Assembly: GCA_027451915.1 (NCBI GenBank)
Contig: DAIDHU010000524.1
Location: 1-6,101, forward strand
Length of the DNA stretch: 6,101 nt
From: Thiomonas sp.
GTDB lineage: Bacteria; Pseudomonadota; Gammaproteobacteria; Burkholderiales; Burkholderiaceae_C
Reading direction: 5' to 3'
Position numbers and translations under genes: made by a program. The notes under the pieces are model-generated. The model searched no databases and was not told where the DNA came from. It saw only the letters and a list, made by a program, of their open reading frames with translations. Shown in pieces: positions 5,305 to 6,101 of this stretch (position 1 is its first letter; each line of letters opens with the position of its first letter).

Positions 5305-6101
5305 TCAGGGTCGCGGATCGGCCAGCCATGGCGCCACGCGCTGCATGCGCAGCACCATGCTCAGTGTGCCCACGCGCTGGATCAGCGCGCGCTCGGCGTA
5401 TTCAAAATCCCCGATGCGTACACGGGCAATCGCATCGAAATAGCTGCTGCTCACACCCATCAGCGCGTAGTCCACGCTGGGCGGCCCCGTCGGCCCCAAC
5501 GCGGCGAGCACGGCGTTGTAGTCGGGGAAGTGGCTGTGGGTCCGCGCGGCGATCAGGCGCGCCGCCTGCTCGCCGCTGAGGTCCATCACGGCGGCCAGCA
5601 CCGGCGCGCTGGCGGTGTTGGCATTCACCGGGGTATTGGTGGGCAGCACCGTCACGTAGGGGGCCAGGCGCGGCAGCGCGGCGGCGATGCCGGGCGACAC
5701 GCGCGCCAGGTCCGGCAACTCGCGGATGGGCAGCGCGCCCGAGGTCGCGGATTGCGCCTGGGCCATGGCCTGTGCGATCTGGCCCGCCAGCGCCGGCGAC
5801 AGGCCCAGTCCCGAGCACAGGCGCTGCAGCACCTCGATCCCGGCCGGCCAGGGTTTGCCGAACTGCACCAGGTCGCTGAGATTGAAGCGGCTTTGCGCGT
5901 CCTCGATGCGGCCTTCCAGCCACACATGCCCCAGCGTGCTGCCCTGTCCGGCGGCCAGGAAACTGCCCAGGTCGGCTTCCGCGAGGGGCACGGACCAGGG
6001 CTGGTCCAGCGCCACCACCGGCGAGTTGCGCGCAGCCTCGTTGAGAATCAGGCGCGCCCAGTCGACCGCACCGCGCAGCAGCCAGCGGGCCTGCTCGCTT
6101 T
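5305..6101 (-). CDS. gspK: GspK, T2SS minor pseudopilin (5' end cut by window edge)
   Basis: 264 residues are visible; the frame is open to the right edge. Reading from the edge gives SEQARWLLRGAVDWARLIL, the region after the pseudopilin N-terminal helix, so the GTG at 6018 is internal and not the start. About 50-60 residues, including the prepilin peptidase site and the membrane helix, are missing. GspK hallmarks, in visible-fragment numbering, are RIEDAQSRFNLSDL (64-77), the PVNANTAS motif (157-164) of the helix-hairpin-helix-like part, SSYFDAIARVRIGDFEYAER (218-237) and LIQR (239-242). GspK is the large minor pseudopilin that caps the pseudopilus with GspI and GspJ, which would be expected just beyond the right edge. 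It ends at TGA (5305-5307) and is followed by the 159-base gap before gspL. Confidence 0.94.
   Translation of the reverse strand, partial: SEQARWLLRGAVDWARLILNEAARNSPVVALDQPWSVPLAEADLGSFLAAGQGSTLGHVWLEGRIEDAQSRFNLSDLVQFGKPWPAGIEVLQRLCSGLGLSPALAGQIAQAMAQAQSATSGALPIRELPDLARVSPGIAAALPRLAPYVTVLPTNTPVNANTASAPVLAAVMDLSGEQAARLIAARTHSHFPDYNAVLAALGPTGPPSVDYALMGVSSSYFDAIARVRIGDFEYAERALIQRVGTLSMVLRMQRVAPWLADPRP

Noticed and set aside
5305..6018. gspK as a complete 237-residue gene starting at the GTG at 6018
   Set aside because: The frame stays open to the window edge, and the 27 codons before the GTG encode conserved GspK sequence (ARWLLRGAVDWARLIL), so the GTG is an internal valine.
5233..6101. Plus-strand frame from an ATG in the gap, open to the right edge (starts MKVSCNVCEQDLF)
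   Set aside because: It is open for about 289 codons only because it is the antisense phase of gspK. The upstream region has no good ribosome binding site, and beyond the first dozen residues it becomes His/Arg/Gly-rich shadow sequence.
1..6101. A novel defence, mobile or biosynthetic system hidden in the window
   Set aside because: Every long coding stretch on the minus strand is accounted for by T2SS genes, with no transposase, integrase, toxin-antitoxin pair, CRISPR repeat, tRNA or composition break beyond the AT-rich gspK-gspL gap.

Overview
This 6.1 kb window is a segment of one type II secretion system (T2SS, general secretory pathway) operon. All recognisable genes lie on the minus strand. 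In transcription order, right to left, they are gspK (cut by the right edge), gspL, gspM, gspN, gspD and the first 63 codons of gspE (cut by the left edge). I found no RNA genes, mobile elements, CRISPR arrays or integration sites. There is no gene-free stretch above 300 bases; the largest gap is the 159-base gspK-gspL interval.

The base composition is very GC-rich with strong GC third positions. Together with a T2SS locus carrying gspN next to gspD, this points to a Proteobacterium, most plausibly a betaproteobacterium of the Burkholderiales. The assignment is inference; nothing here fixes the genus.

Layout: 5305-6101 is gspK (minor pseudopilin, pilus tip). 5146-5304 is an unusually AT-rich non-coding gap with a short hairpin after gspK and a 15-base perfect palindrome that also reads as two 11-base direct repeats like a PhoB box. 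3982-5145 is gspL and 3388-3963 is gspM, the inner-membrane platform pair. 2609-3391 is gspN, overlapping gspM by ATGA. After a 51-base gap, 206-2557 is gspD, the outer-membrane secretin. 16 bases further on, gspE (assembly ATPase) begins at 189 and runs out of the window.

Together these genes supply the secretion pore (D), the pseudopilus tip (K), the platform that links the ATPase to the pseudopilus (L, M), a secretin-adjacent inner-membrane protein (N) and the motor (E). The rest of the system (C, F, G, H, I, J) is not in the window; G-H-I-J would be expected beyond the right edge and F possibly beyond the left edge. The system is a known one. The points most worth a second look are the regulatory-looking gspK-gspL gap, the K-L-M-N-D-E gene order, and whether GspN takes the GspC role.
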